DNA of 64,000 bases from Halobaculum sp. XH14 (GCF_032116555.1 NZ_CP134949.1:3224001-3288000), one strand, 5' to 3'; shown: positions 24,909-33,771, numbered from the stretch's first letter. The notes: generated by a model from the letters alone, not told the origin. Program-made: numbers and translations.

Positions 24909-25083
24909 GCACACGTTCGGACGACGACGGTGCTTAAATTGTGATGGGCAGAGTATCGGAACTGATACCGATCCGGCGGCGCCGGCGGGCGCGACTCGAA
25001 AAGCACGCCGCGTGCACGGTGTGATTCAGCGGTCCGCCGCGTGCACGGTGCGATTCGACGGTCGGCCGTGATCCCGGTACGGT

Positions 25084-25857
25084 TCAGAGGTACGCCGCGT
25101 CCCACCTGGTCGGCTTGCGTCGGTTGCCGCAGTTGCCACACTCGACGGTCCCCATCGAGTCCACGAGCGCCGACGTGCTCTCGCAGTTCCCGCAGAGGTA
25201 GCCCTCGCGGGTCGTCCGCTCGGCGTCCGTGTACGTCGGGTAGAACGGCCCCTTGGAGGCGCGCTCGGCCTCGTCGTAGGCGACCGAGAGCGTTCGCCCG
25301 TCCGCGGTCTCGTGCTCCCCGGTGACCGTGGTGTCACCGTCGCCGTCGGTGAACTTCACGTATCGGCGCTCGCGGAACGTTTCGCCGCCGATCTCCACGT
25401 CCCGCTCGGCCCCCTCGGTGAACCCCTCGTCAGCGTAGAACGTCGTGCCGGACTCGTTCTCGACGAGGACGCGACCCTCGATGCGCGTGGCACCACGATC
25501 CAGCAGTTCCGTCTCAACGTGCCGGAGGAGGTCGGTGCCGATGCCACGGCCGCGGTGGTCAGGGTCGACGTGGAGCCAGTCGATCTCGCTGACCGGGTCC
25601 TCCCGGTCGATGAAGTAGCTCTGGACGAAACCGACCACCTCGTCGTCTCCCCCGTCCTCACTCCTCTCGACGGCCACGACGAAGACGGCGTCCTCGTCGG
25701 TCAGTTCCGCGGAGAGGTCGTCGCTCTCGTACCAGGTCTCCACGGCGTCCTCGATCGCCTCCCCGGAGAGCGCGTGGCCGTAGGACGCGTCGAGCGACCT
25801 GCGGGCAACGGTCCGGATTGCGTCCACGTCCCCGGCGGTTGCGGCACGTAGCTCCAT
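25084..25857 (-). CDS. GNAT N-acetyltransferase with C-terminal zinc ribbon
   Basis: A 257-residue protein. Residues 1-150 form a GNAT fold with the acetyl-CoA pyrophosphate loop DHRGRGIGTDLL (100-111) and the helix-4 region ENESGTTFYADEGF. The region 165-215 is a beta-rich extension. A C-terminal zinc ribbon has C222, C225, C240 and C243 (CGNC and ECGNC). The substrate is unknown; a ribbon suggests a protein or nucleic-acid-bound target. ATG 25857 starts the conserved MELRAATAGD; a GTG three codons upstream is possible. Confidence 0.88.
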   Translation of the reverse strand: MELRAATAGDVDAIRTVARRSLDASYGHALSGEAIEDAVETWYESDDLSAELTDEDAVFVVAVERSEDGGDDEVVGFVQSYFIDREDPVSEIDWLHVDPDHRGRGIGTDLLRHVETELLDRGATRIEGRVLVENESGTTFYADEGFTEGAERDVEIGGETFRERRYVKFTDGDGDTTVTGEHETADGRTLSVAYDEAERASKGPFYPTYTDAERTTREGYLCGNCESTSALVDSMGTVECGNCGNRRKPTRWDAAYL

Positions 25858-25977
25858 GTGTGCCACGTTAGCATGGGAAGGGCCTAAAGTATGCGGCGCC
25901 TTCCCGGTACGGTGTGAGGTCGGGCGTCGCTGCCGCGAGCCGTGCCACTATGTACCAGGGGCGTGAGGTCACGCCCG

Positions 25978-26652
25978 ATGAGCGAGACGCTCTGTTTCGA
26001 CATGTACGGGACGCTGTGTGACACGAGCAGCGTCCGTGAGGCGCTCGCCGCCGAACTCGCGGTTCCGGAGGCGCTGGTGGCGGAACTCGACGCGACGTGG
26101 CGGTCGGAACAGCTCCAGTACTCGTATCAGACGGCGCTGATGGACGAGTACCGGCCCTTCTGGGACGTCACCGCGGACGCGCTCGCGTACGCGCTCGACC
26201 AGTGGGACGTCGAGGCCGACGAGCCGACCCGCGAGCGCGTGCTGGACGCGTACAACCACCTCGACCCGTTCCCGGCCGCCGTCGAGACGCTGACCCGGCT
26301 CTCGGAGGCGGGCCACACGGTGACGGTGCTCTCGAACGGCAACCCGGAGATGCTGGAGACGCTCGCGGGGAACGCCGGACTCGCGACCCACCTCGACGAG
26401 ATCATCAGCGCCGACGAGGTGTCGACGTTCAAGCCCGCGCCGGCGGTGTACGAGAACGCCGCCGAGCGGACCGGCCGCGACGTCGGCGACTGTCGGCTCG
26501 TCTCGGGGAACGCCTGGGACGTGGCCGGCGCGGGGGCGGCCGGGCTGGAGACGGCGTGGGTGAACCGCGGCAACGACCCGTTCGAACGCGTCGGCGTCGC
26601 CCCGTCACTGACGGTCCGCTCGCTCTCGGGAGTCGCCGACGAACTCGCCTGA
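25978..26652 (+). CDS. HAD-superfamily hydrolase, haloacid dehalogenase type II
   Basis: A 224-residue hydrolase. Motif I is CFDMYGTLCDTS with nucleophile D8, motif II VLSNGNPEMLE, motif III lysine FKPAPAVYENAAE and motif IV SGNAWDVAGAGAAGL. The combination of MYGTL, SNGN and the W-D-x-x-G-A pattern is that of 2-haloacid dehalogenases rather than phosphatases. The natural substrate may be another 2-substituted acid. The gene stands alone. Confidence 0.9.
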   Translation: MSETLCFDMYGTLCDTSSVREALAAELAVPEALVAELDATWRSEQLQYSYQTALMDEYRPFWDVTADALAYALDQWDVEADEPTRERVLDAYNHLDPFPAAVETLTRLSEAGHTVTVLSNGNPEMLETLAGNAGLATHLDEIISADEVSTFKPAPAVYENAAERTGRDVGDCRLVSGNAWDVAGAGAAGLETAWVNRGNDPFERVGVAPSLTVRSLSGVADELA

Positions 26653-26800
26653 CTCTCGTCCCGAGGGCCGCTCGGCCCCGTTCAGCGTCGACGGGGCTTC
26701 GCGGAGTGCTCACGATGGAACGTGTCGCCAGTTTATTACCTAATGGGCAGACTGAAACGACATGGGTGTGATAACCATTATCGTGGGGTTGATGGGGAAC

Positions 26801-26836
26801 GGATATTATCTATATTAACATCAACTAAGGGTATAT
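26801..26836 (+). promoter_or_regulatory. AT-rich promoter region of the ABC importer operon
   Basis: Bases 26720-26840 form one of the most AT-rich stretches in the window. TATATTA at 26811-26817 and GTATATG at 26830-26836 are both candidate TATA boxes for the substrate-binding protein gene. With the start at 26878 the leader would be about 20-35 nt. Confidence 0.5.
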
Positions 26837-26877
26837 GCACGGAACGTTCATTAACAACCTGTCCGCCGGTATGTCTC

Positions 26878-28233
26878 ATGGCACGGGATACCAGACCCAT
26901 GAACAGGCGAGACGTGCTCAAGGCATCCGGCGCCGCGGGGGCCGCCGGGATCGCAGGACTGGCGGGCTGTGCGGGCGTCGGCGGCGGCGGCGGCTCCGAG
27001 TATCCCGCGATCGGGAACTACCCCGTCGAGGGCGACGAGGTCGTCTTCGGCTACAACGTTCCGCAGTCGGGCTCGTACTCCCAGGAGGGGCAGGACGAAC
27101 TGCGCGGCTACCGGCTCGCCGAACAGCACCTGAACAACGGCGGCGGCTGGGTCGACGACTGGTCGGACCTCAGCGGCGACGGCGTCCTCGGCAAGACCGT
27201 CACGTCGGTCGAGGGCGACACGGCGACGAACCCCGACACCGCCCGACAGTCCGCACAGCGGATGATCGACCGGGACAACGCGATCATGATCTCCGGGGGG
27301 TCGTCCTCGGCGGTCGCCATCGCGGTCCAGTCGCTGTGTCAGGAGGAGAAGGTCCAGTTCCAGTGCTGTATCACGCACTCGAACGACACGACCGGACCCG
27401 AGTGTGTCCGCTACTCCTTCCGCGAGATGTTCAACGCGTACATGACCGGCCAGGCGCTCGCGCCGGTGGTCGCCGAGGAGTACGGGGACGACCTGAACTT
27501 CTACCAGCTGTACGCCGACTACTCGTGGGGCCAGACCCAGCAGGCCTCGATGGAGCAGTTCCTCACCGAGGCTGGCTGGTCCCAGATCGAGTCGGTGCCG
27601 ACGCCGCTCGGGACCTCCGACTACTCGTCGTACCTCTCGGACGTGCCCCGCGACGAGGCGGACGCGCTCATCCTCAACCACTACGGGCTGGACGGCGCGA
27701 ACTCGCTCCCGCAGGCGATCGAACAGGGGCTTGACCAGGACATGGAGGTCATCGTCCCGCTGTACAACCGGCTGATGGCCGAGGCGGCCGCAGACTCCAT
27801 CGGCGGCATCTTCGGGACGGCCGACTGGAACTGGAAGCTGGAGAACTCGGCGTCCCAGTCCTTCGTCGAGGCGTACCAGCAGGAACACGATCGCGTGCCC
27901 AGCTACGGGGCCCGCATCGCGTACGCGCAGACGCTCCAGTACGCGGCGGCCGCCGAGCGCGCCGGGACGTTCTACCCGCCGGAGGTCATCCGCGCCATGG
28001 AGGGGTACGAGTACGACAACGCGGGGCTCGGCAGCGAGACGATGCGCGGGTGCGACCACCAGGGACAGCGCGACGTGCTCGTCATGCGCGGGCTCCCGCC
28101 GGAGGAGCAGACCGAGGACAGCCTCCTGGAGCTCGTCAGCACGACCTCGCGTGACAACCTCGGCTACGGGTGTGACAGCGGTCCGGCCGCCGACTGTGAG
28201 CTCGGCGACTACGGCGACGAGGACAGCGGCTGA
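26878..28233 (+). CDS. ABC transporter substrate-binding lipoprotein, Liv/Urt/amide type
   Basis: Extracellular receptor of a HAAT-family importer (branched-chain amino acids, urea or amides). The 451-residue precursor has a Tat signal (NRRDVLKASGAAGAAG) and lipobox LAGCAG. The periplasmic-binding type I fold shows VVFGYNVPQSGSYSQEGQDE, SGGSSSAVAIAVQSLC, THSNDTTGPECVRYSFRE, YADYSWGQTQ and GCDHQGQRDVLVMRGLPP. The last motif is seen more in urea/amide-type than in LivJ-type receptors. It contains at least eight cysteines besides the lipobox, unusual for a haloarchaeal exported protein. ATG 26899 (MNRRDVLK) is an alternative start. Confidence 0.92.
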   Translation: MARDTRPMNRRDVLKASGAAGAAGIAGLAGCAGVGGGGGSEYPAIGNYPVEGDEVVFGYNVPQSGSYSQEGQDELRGYRLAEQHLNNGGGWVDDWSDLSGDGVLGKTVTSVEGDTATNPDTARQSAQRMIDRDNAIMISGGSSSAVAIAVQSLCQEEKVQFQCCITHSNDTTGPECVRYSFREMFNAYMTGQALAPVVAEEYGDDLNFYQLYADYSWGQTQQASMEQFLTEAGWSQIESVPTPLGTSDYSSYLSDVPRDEADALILNHYGLDGANSLPQAIEQGLDQDMEVIVPLYNRLMAEAAADSIGGIFGTADWNWKLENSASQSFVEAYQQEHDRVPSYGARIAYAQTLQYAAAAERAGTFYPPEVIRAMEGYEYDNAGLGSETMRGCDHQGQRDVLVMRGLPPEEQTEDSLLELVSTTSRDNLGYGCDSGPAADCELGDYGDEDSG

Positions 28234-28240
28234 TCGGGCC

Positions 28241-28268
28241 GCCGGTCCGACGGGCCGGCACTTTATTC
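28241..28268 (+). promoter_or_regulatory. Stem-loop and internal TATA-like element upstream of the permease genes
   Basis: An 8-bp stem with one G-U pair, GCCGGTCC-GAC-GGGCCGGC (28241-28259), follows the receptor gene and is followed by CTTTATTC (28261-28268). This can act as a processing or termination point that keeps receptor mRNA in excess. CTTTATT is also a good TATA box, 27-34 bp upstream of a mini-ORF ATG at 28295. Confidence 0.5.
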
Positions 28269-28294
28269 GACCGCAGGGCGAACCACGTCAACGA

Positions 28295-28354
28295 ATGACG
28301 CCACCGACAACCACTCACAAGCGGACCCACACACCGGTCCTACACGAAGAATAA
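28295..28354 (+). CDS. Possible 19-residue leader peptide overlapping the livH start
   Basis: A 19-codon frame rich in Thr, His and Pro (MTPPTTTHKRTHTPVLHEE) ends in TAA, whose final A is the first base of the livH ATG (TAATG). Its own ATG is placed 27-34 bp after a TATA-like sequence, so it could be the leaderless first ORF of an internal transcript coupled to livH. There is no proof that it is translated; it is listed because of the overlap geometry. Confidence 0.35.
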   Translation: MTPPTTTHKRTHTPVLHEE

Positions 28355-29310
28355 TGGTACTCTTACAGGTAGACATCGCATCGATACTCCTCAACGGCCT
28401 CCAGCAGGGCGCGATCTACGCGCTCCTGGGGATCGGCCTCACTATCATCCTCGGGACGATGGAGTTTCTCAACCTCGCTCACGGGGCGCTCTATCTCGTG
28501 GGCGCGTACGTTGGGCTACTGGTGTTCCGCGAGACGACCCTCTCGAGCGGGCTGTTGCACGGCGCGGGCATCACGACCATCGGCTTCGACGGCGGGTTCC
28601 TCGCCGCGATCGTCATCGTCCCCATCGTCGGCTTCGCGGTCGGGCTGCTCATGGAGCGGTTCGTCGCCGAGCCGTTCTACGACCGACCGGAGACCGACCA
28701 GCTCCTCGTGACGTTCGGGCTCGCTCTCATCGTCGAGGAGATCGTGAAACAGGTCATCGGGGGCAACACGTTTCAGCCGGTCAGCCCCTCGACGATCTTC
28801 GGCGTCAACGTCTCCCAGCCGGTGAGCCTGCCGGTCGTGGGGCTGTTCCCGTCCTGGCGGCTGTTCATCATCGGTATCGCGCTCCTGGTCATCGGACTGA
28901 CCTACATCGCGATCGAACGGACCGACTTCGGGCTGGTCGTGCAGGCGGGGACCCACGACTCCGAGATGGTCCGGCTGCTCGGCATCAAGATCACGCGCTC
29001 GTACAGCCTCGTGTTCGCGCTGGGGGCCGCGCTCGCGGCCTTTGCGGGCCTCATCGGCGTGTCGATCCAGACGATCAGCCCACAGATCGGCACCGAGCGC
29101 GCGCTGGTGCCCGCGTTCCTCACCATCGTCGTCGGCGGTGCCGGCTCCGTCCGCGGGGCGATCGCCGGCGGGCTCGTGCTCGGGGTGATCATCTCGGCGA
29201 TGACCCAGACGTACAGCCAGTGGGCACAGATCGTGCTCTACCTGTTCGTCGCGGCGATGCTCATCGTCAAGCCGGAGGGGCTGTTCGGCTCCGTGGAGGT
29301 GGGCGAGTGA
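28354..29310 (+). CDS. livH: ABC transporter permease, LivH/UrtB type
   Basis: Inner-membrane permease of the importer, 318 residues, with about eight hydrophobic segments. Family marks are LNGLQQGAIYALLGIGLTII at the N-terminus and MEFLNLAHGALYLVGAYVG. Near the C-terminus are the EAA-like loop LLGIKITRSYSLVFALGAAL and FLTIVVGGAGSVRGAIAGG. It is followed by livM with a 4-base overlap (GTGA), showing translational coupling. Symbols liv* denote type, not proven substrate. Confidence 0.93.
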   Translation: MVLLQVDIASILLNGLQQGAIYALLGIGLTIILGTMEFLNLAHGALYLVGAYVGLLVFRETTLSSGLLHGAGITTIGFDGGFLAAIVIVPIVGFAVGLLMERFVAEPFYDRPETDQLLVTFGLALIVEEIVKQVIGGNTFQPVSPSTIFGVNVSQPVSLPVVGLFPSWRLFIIGIALLVIGLTYIAIERTDFGLVVQAGTHDSEMVRLLGIKITRSYSLVFALGAALAAFAGLIGVSIQTISPQIGTERALVPAFLTIVVGGAGSVRGAIAGGLVLGVIISAMTQTYSQWAQIVLYLFVAAMLIVKPEGLFGSVEVGE

Positions 29311-30509
29311 CCGACGATCTCGACCGCGCCGAGGAGGCCGACCCCGTCACCGACGGCGGGAGCACCGTCACCGAGACGGAACGGACCTCGGCCGGCGGTT
29401 CGGGGCTGGCGGGCCTGCGCGAGCGCGACGACTTCGTCGTGATCGCCACCGCCGCCGCGCTGGTCGTCTTCCCGTTCCTGCTCGTCGACGTGCTCGGCGT
29501 CGTCGGCGACCTCATCGGGATGTCGATCGGCGGCTACGCGGGCCTCCCGTCGCTCGTGCTCATCTACGGCATCATCGTCATCGGCTTCAACCTCCTGCTG
29601 GGCTACACCGGGCTGCTGTCGTTCGGCCACGCCGCCTTCTTCGGCTCGGCGGCCTACTCCGCGGCGCTGTTCAGCCAGATCGTCCCCAGCCCCATCCTGA
29701 TGGTGATCGTGGGGTCGCTCGTGGCGACGCTGCTCGCGTGGCCGATCGGATTCGTCTCGATCCGCCGCTCGGGCGTCTACTTCGCCGTCCTGACCCTGAC
29801 GTTCGGACAGGCGCTGTACTTCTACGCGCTCGGACCCGGCGCGTGGCTCACCAACGGCGACAACGGCTTCTCGGACGTGGCGGCCCACGGGCTGTTCCTC
29901 GGCGCGCTGCCGCTGGACGCCCCGCTGCTTCCGGTGTTCGACTCGTACACGGTGATGTACGCATTCACCGCCGTGATGATGCTGATCGCCGTCTGGGTCG
30001 GCAACCGCATCATCAACTCGCCGTACGGGCTCATCTTCGAGGCGCTGGGCGAGAACGAACAGCGCGTCGAGTTCGTCGGCCTGAACGTGTTCCGCTACAA
30101 GCTGATGGCGTTCGTCATCTCCGCGGTGTTCGCCGGCGTCGGCGGGGCGATGTTCCTCATCCACGAGCAGTACATCCACCCGACGACGGGGCTCTACTGG
30201 ATCCAGTCGGGCGACTTCGTCATCATGACGGTGCTCGGCGGCACCGGGAGCCTCATCGGGCCGGTGTTCGGCGCGTTCGTCTTCGAGTACGTCGCCAACG
30301 TCATCTCGGGCGTGAACCCGCCCGTCATCGGGCCCATCGGCTCGCTGTGGCGGTTCGTGCTCGGCGCGGTGTTCGTGTTCATCGTCTGGGTGTTCCCGCG
30401 GGGCATCTACGGCGCGCTCTCGGATCTCGGCGCCTGGCTCCTCGGGCGGAGCGGGGGCGGCGACGACGGCAGCGACCCCGCAGCGACCGACGGGGGTGAA
30501 TCGGAGTGA
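29307..30509 (+). CDS. livM: ABC transporter permease, LivM/UrtC type
   Basis: Second permease subunit, 400 residues. It starts at GTG 29307, overlapping the livH stop. The first 38 residues are hydrophilic, then nine or so membrane segments follow, with GYTGLLSFGHAAFFGSAAYS, the conserved RRSGVYFAVLTLTFGQALYF and the cytoplasmic loop LGENEQRVEFVGLNVFRYKL. The C-terminal FVIMTVLGGTGSLIGPVFGA and VFPRGIYGAL are family-typical. It is translationally coupled to livG by another GTGA overlap. Confidence 0.93.
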   Translation: MTDDLDRAEEADPVTDGGSTVTETERTSAGGSGLAGLRERDDFVVIATAAALVVFPFLLVDVLGVVGDLIGMSIGGYAGLPSLVLIYGIIVIGFNLLLGYTGLLSFGHAAFFGSAAYSAALFSQIVPSPILMVIVGSLVATLLAWPIGFVSIRRSGVYFAVLTLTFGQALYFYALGPGAWLTNGDNGFSDVAAHGLFLGALPLDAPLLPVFDSYTVMYAFTAVMMLIAVWVGNRIINSPYGLIFEALGENEQRVEFVGLNVFRYKLMAFVISAVFAGVGGAMFLIHEQYIHPTTGLYWIQSGDFVIMTVLGGTGSLIGPVFGAFVFEYVANVISGVNPPVIGPIGSLWRFVLGAVFVFIVWVFPRGIYGALSDLGAWLLGRSGGGDDGSDPAATDGGESE

Positions 30510-31264
30510 CGCTGCTCCACACCGAGGGCCTGACCAAGCGGTTCGGCGGCCTCGTCGCCGTCGACGACGTGAGTTTCGACGTCGAGTCCGGCGAGACCCG
30601 GGCGGTCATCGGACCGAACGGGGCCGGCAAGTCGACGCTCATCAACTGCATCACGGGCGCGCTGGAGCCGACGGCGGGCTCGGTCGAGTTCGCGGGCGAG
30701 GACATCACCGCGCTCTCGCCCCACGAGACGGTCCAGGCGGGCGTCTCGAAGTCGTTCCAGACGGCGTCGATCTTCCCGGGGATGACCGTCCGCCAGAACG
30801 TCGAGATCGCCGCGCTCGGCTCCGAGCACGGCGCGTTCCAGTTCAACTTCCTGAACCGGCTCTCGGGGTTCGAGGCGGTCCACGACACCGCCGACCGGAT
30901 GCTGGAGTCGGTCGGCCTGCTCGGCGACGCGGACGTGGAGGCGGCGAGCCTCCCGTACGGCGACAAGCGCCGGCTGGAGATCGCCATCGCGCTGGCCTCC
31001 GAGCCCGAACTGCTGTTGATGGACGAACCGACCGCCGGCATGTCGCCGGACGAGACGGCCGACACCGTGGACCTCGTGGAACAGCTCCAGGAGGACCTCG
31101 GGCTCACGATCCTCATCGTGGAACACGATATGGAGATCATCTTCCGCATCGCCGACCGGATCCTGGTGTTGAACCGCGGCGAGGTGATCGCCGACGGGAC
31201 GCCGGACGAGGTACAGGAGAGCGACCAGGTGCAGGAGGCGTACCTCGGGGGTGTGGAGCTTTGA
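30506..31264 (+). CDS. livG: ABC transporter ATP-binding protein, LivG/UrtD type
   Basis: Cytoplasmic ATPase, 252 residues. Walker A is GPNGAGKST (36-44), with Q-loop/helical region SFQTASIFPGMTVRQNVEIA and Walker B LLLMDEPTAGMSPDE followed by IVEHDMEIIF with the H-loop. The signature motif is LPYGDKRRLEIAIAL in place of LSYGxQR, normal for this branch. A short tail ends in YLGGVEL. GTG 30506 overlaps the livM stop. Confidence 0.95.
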   Translation: MTLLHTEGLTKRFGGLVAVDDVSFDVESGETRAVIGPNGAGKSTLINCITGALEPTAGSVEFAGEDITALSPHETVQAGVSKSFQTASIFPGMTVRQNVEIAALGSEHGAFQFNFLNRLSGFEAVHDTADRMLESVGLLGDADVEAASLPYGDKRRLEIAIALASEPELLLMDEPTAGMSPDETADTVDLVEQLQEDLGLTILIVEHDMEIIFRIADRILVLNRGEVIADGTPDEVQESDQVQEAYLGGVEL

Positions 31265-32103
31265 GCTCCGACTCCTCCGGGGCCGACGTCGACGCCGCGC
31301 CCGCCGAGGACGGGACGGCAAGCCACGCCGAGCGCGCCGCGGCGGCCGCAACGGCCGAGGACCACCTGCTCGCCGTCCGCGGGGTCGACGCCTACTACGG
31401 CCAGAGCCACATCCTCCGCGACCTCTCCATGCACATCGAGGAGGGGGAGGTTTGTACGCTGCTGGGTCGCAACGGCGCGGGCAAGACGACGACGCTCCGC
31501 TCCATCGCGGGGGCGCGTCCCCCCGACGTGCGCGATGGCAGCGTCGTGTACAAGGGCGAGGACATCACGGAGCACACGACCGAGGACGTCTCCTCGCTCG
31601 GCATCTCGCTGGTGCCCGAGGAGCGGCGGGTGTTCCCGAACCTGACAGTCGAGGAGAACCTCCACCTCTCGGACGTGGCCCGCAACTGGTCGAACGTCGT
31701 CGGCCGGAAGGTGTCGATGGACCACCCCGGGATGACGACGGGCGAGGTGTACGAGGTGTTCCCGCGCCTGGAGGAGCGCGCCTCACAGAAGGCGGGGACG
31801 CTCTCGGGCGGCGAACAGCAGATGCTCGCCATCGCCCGCGCGCTCAAACAGGACACCGACCTGCTGATGCTGGACGAGCCCTACGAGGGGCTGGCCCCCC
31901 AGATCATCCAGGCGGTCGAGGACGCCATCCGCCGCATCGCGGACGCGGGGACGACCATCCTGCTCGTCGAGCAGAACGCCGTCGCCGCGATGAACATCGC
32001 CGACCGCGCGTACGTCGTCGACCAGGGCAGCATCGTCTTCGCCGGCGGCTCCGAGGAGCTCCGGGGCGACGAAGCGACCCGGGAGCGGTATCTGGGTGTC
32101 TGA
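31261..32103 (+). CDS. livF: ABC transporter ATP-binding protein, LivF/UrtE type
   Basis: Second ATPase, 280 residues. A rare TTG start at 31261 overlaps the livG stop (TTGA), mirroring the GTGA overlaps elsewhere in the operon; no ATG or GTG in frame fits better. A 35-residue Ser/Ala/Asp-rich extension precedes the ABC domain. Walker A is GRNGAGKTT, signature LSGGEQQMLAIARAL, Walker B LLMLDEPYEGLAP and H-loop region LLVEQNAVAAMNIADR. It pairs with LivG to drive import. Confidence 0.93.
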   Translation: MSSDSSGADVDAAPAEDGTASHAERAAAAATAEDHLLAVRGVDAYYGQSHILRDLSMHIEEGEVCTLLGRNGAGKTTTLRSIAGARPPDVRDGSVVYKGEDITEHTTEDVSSLGISLVPEERRVFPNLTVEENLHLSDVARNWSNVVGRKVSMDHPGMTTGEVYEVFPRLEERASQKAGTLSGGEQQMLAIARALKQDTDLLMLDEPYEGLAPQIIQAVEDAIRRIADAGTTILLVEQNAVAAMNIADRAYVVDQGSIVFAGGSEELRGDEATRERYLGV

Positions 32104-32106
32104 CCC

Positions 32107-32796
32107 GTGGCCGCAACCGACCCCGACGTCGACCCCGACGCGCTGCTCGACCGGCTCATCGCCGCCGACGTGGTCGACGAGGCCGACGACGGCGAACTCA
32201 CCGCGACGACGGAGTTCGAGTCCGCCCACGCGGTGTATCGCGACAGCTACCTCGAACTCGGCGACGAGGAGTTCCGGCGGTCGGTCGCGGACGTGTTCGA
32301 CATCGACGGGGCCGAGGCCGCCGACCGGATCGAGGAGCTCGGCGTCACCCGCGCCGAACTGGCCGCCTACCTGACGCTCCAGTCGTTCCTCGAGGAGCCG
32401 CCGGGCGCGGTCGAGCTGGCGACGATGGCCGCGATGGTCGTCGAGGTCGCGCCGCCCTCGCCCGTGCCCGACGGCCAGCGTGAACTCGAGGACGAGGACT
32501 ACGAGGCGTTCCTCGCCGAGCACGAGCGCGCGGTCGTGTTCGTCTGGAAGCGCGACTGCGTCCCGTGCGAGCGGATGAAGGACGATCTCGACGAACTGCT
32601 CGCGGAACTGCCCGAGGACCACGCGGTCGCGGGGGTCGACGGCGGCGCCGTGGGCGCGTTCCGCCGCGAGTTCGAGATCACCGCCGCGCCGACGACGCTC
32701 CGTTTCGCTGACGGCGAGCTGGTTGCCCGGGCGGAGGGCCGGCTGCGGGCCGATGGGTTCGCCGACCTGCTCGAACGCGCGTTCGGGGAGAACTGA
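32107..32796 (+). CDS. Thioredoxin-like protein at the end of the importer operon
   Basis: A 229-residue cytoplasmic protein. Residues 1-120 are an acidic helical domain of unknown fold (DRLIAADVVDEADDGELTAT, AAYLTLQSFLEEPPG). Residues 127-229 are thioredoxin-like with active site C151-V-P-C154 (WKRDCVPCERM) and the cis-proline region ITAAPTTLRFADGE. The gene starts at GTG 32107, three bases after the livF stop, so it belongs to the transport operon. No signal peptide is present. It could keep importer or substrate thiols reduced; this is inference. Confidence 0.85.
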   Translation: MAATDPDVDPDALLDRLIAADVVDEADDGELTATTEFESAHAVYRDSYLELGDEEFRRSVADVFDIDGAEAADRIEELGVTRAELAAYLTLQSFLEEPPGAVELATMAAMVVEVAPPSPVPDGQRELEDEDYEAFLAEHERAVVFVWKRDCVPCERMKDDLDELLAELPEDHAVAGVDGGAVGAFRREFEITAAPTTLRFADGELVARAEGRLRADGFADLLERAFGEN

Positions 32797-32817
32797 CCGC
32801 GGGCCGCCGTTTTTCGT

Positions 32818-33219
32818 CTACGCTTCCGTCGGGACGCCGGTCACCATCACCGGCCGCCCGGCGTTGAGGATCACCGTCTGGGTGACGCTGCCGAACAGCG
32901 CCTTGCCCGCCGGCGAGCGTTTCCGCCCGCCGACGACGACGAGGTCTGCGTCATCCTCCTCGGCGAGTTCGAGGATCGCGTCGGCCGGGTCGCCGCTCGC
33001 CTCGCTGATCGACACGTCGACGCCCGCGGCCTTCAGCACCTCCTCCGCGTCCCGGACGGACGCGACCTGCGTGGCGGACGCGCCGCTCGGGTTGTCCTGG
33101 AAGACGTGGATGAGCGTGACCCGTTTCTCGTCGGACCCGCCGGGAAGGTTCGCGATCTCCCGGGCCGCGGATTCCGCGCGCTGCTCGTCCTCGTCGACGC
33201 CGAGTACGACGTGGTACAT
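32818..33219 (-). CDS. Universal stress protein (UspA family)
   Basis: A 133-residue USP with MYHVVLGVDEDEQRAESAAR at the N-terminus, ADAILELAEEDDADLVVVGG near the middle, and the C-terminal ATP-binding pattern FGSVTQTVILNAGRPVMVTG. The Gly-x2-Gly-x9-Gly-Ser/Thr loop is partly replaced (GGRKRSPAGKALFGSVT), consistent with an ATP-binding subclass. The start at MYHVV removes an unrelated upstream frame. The gene is convergent with the importer operon. Confidence 0.92.
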   Translation of the reverse strand: MYHVVLGVDEDEQRAESAAREIANLPGGSDEKRVTLIHVFQDNPSGASATQVASVRDAEEVLKAAGVDVSISEASGDPADAILELAEEDDADLVVVGGRKRSPAGKALFGSVTQTVILNAGRPVMVTGVPTEA

Positions 33220-33311
33220 GTCCGCAACGAGACCCGGGCGGGGATTAGTCCTTTCGCCCGGAACCCCCCGAGAAACGGCAGGTTCCGCCGGCGAGCGTCG
33301 CCGCCGCCGAC

Positions 33312-33617
33312 TCACCCGTCCTCGATCGCGTGGGGGTCGCCGACGGTCCGGGAGACGACCACCACGAGCGAGAGCGGAACCCCGAGGACGACCGCGACGG
33401 TCACGCCGCCGTAGAGCGCGAAGCCGAGCGGCGAGAGCGGGACGGTGAACAGGCCGAACAGCGCCGGGGCCGAGAGCTCGTCGACGAACACCGGCACGAG
33501 CGCGCCGCCGACGGTGCCCACGCCGACGAGGAGCGCGTAGAGGGTGAGGACGAGCCGTCGACCGCCCCCGCCGGCCGGGGCGTCCTCACCGTCGTCCGAG
33601 TCGGTCGATCCGGTCAT
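33312..33617 (-). CDS. Small two-helix membrane protein (possibly cox-cluster family)
   Basis: A 101-residue protein with an acidic N-terminus (MTGSTDSDDGEDAPAGGGG) and hydrophobic segments at about 21-45 (LVLTLYALLVGVGTVGGALV) and 58-88 (VPLSPLGFALYGGVTVAVVL). No enzyme motif is present. Similar small proteins accompany heme-copper oxidase genes in haloarchaea, and coxA lies 2.5 kb away, but the link is not close. The gene lies upstream of the stress-protein gene in the same orientation. Confidence 0.7.
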   Translation of the reverse strand: MTGSTDSDDGEDAPAGGGGRRLVLTLYALLVGVGTVGGALVPVFVDELSAPALFGLFTVPLSPLGFALYGGVTVAVVLGVPLSLVVVVSRTVGDPHAIEDG

Positions 33618-33771
33618 GCGCGACCTTGGGCCGGTCCGCGAATAGGACTTTCCGTTCGCCGGACGCACTCTCCCCTGGCGTCCCGGCGTCGCCGCCGTCT
33701 CCCCGATAGAACTTAAATTGCCGAATCATATCGGCGAAAGGTCGGTGGTTCCCGCCCGAGCGGGAGTTAGT

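Noticed and set aside
24999-25065. Two 29-bp direct repeats (CGCCGCGTGCACGGTG)
   Set aside because: Only two imperfect copies in a short gap between genes; no target duplication or other sign of function.
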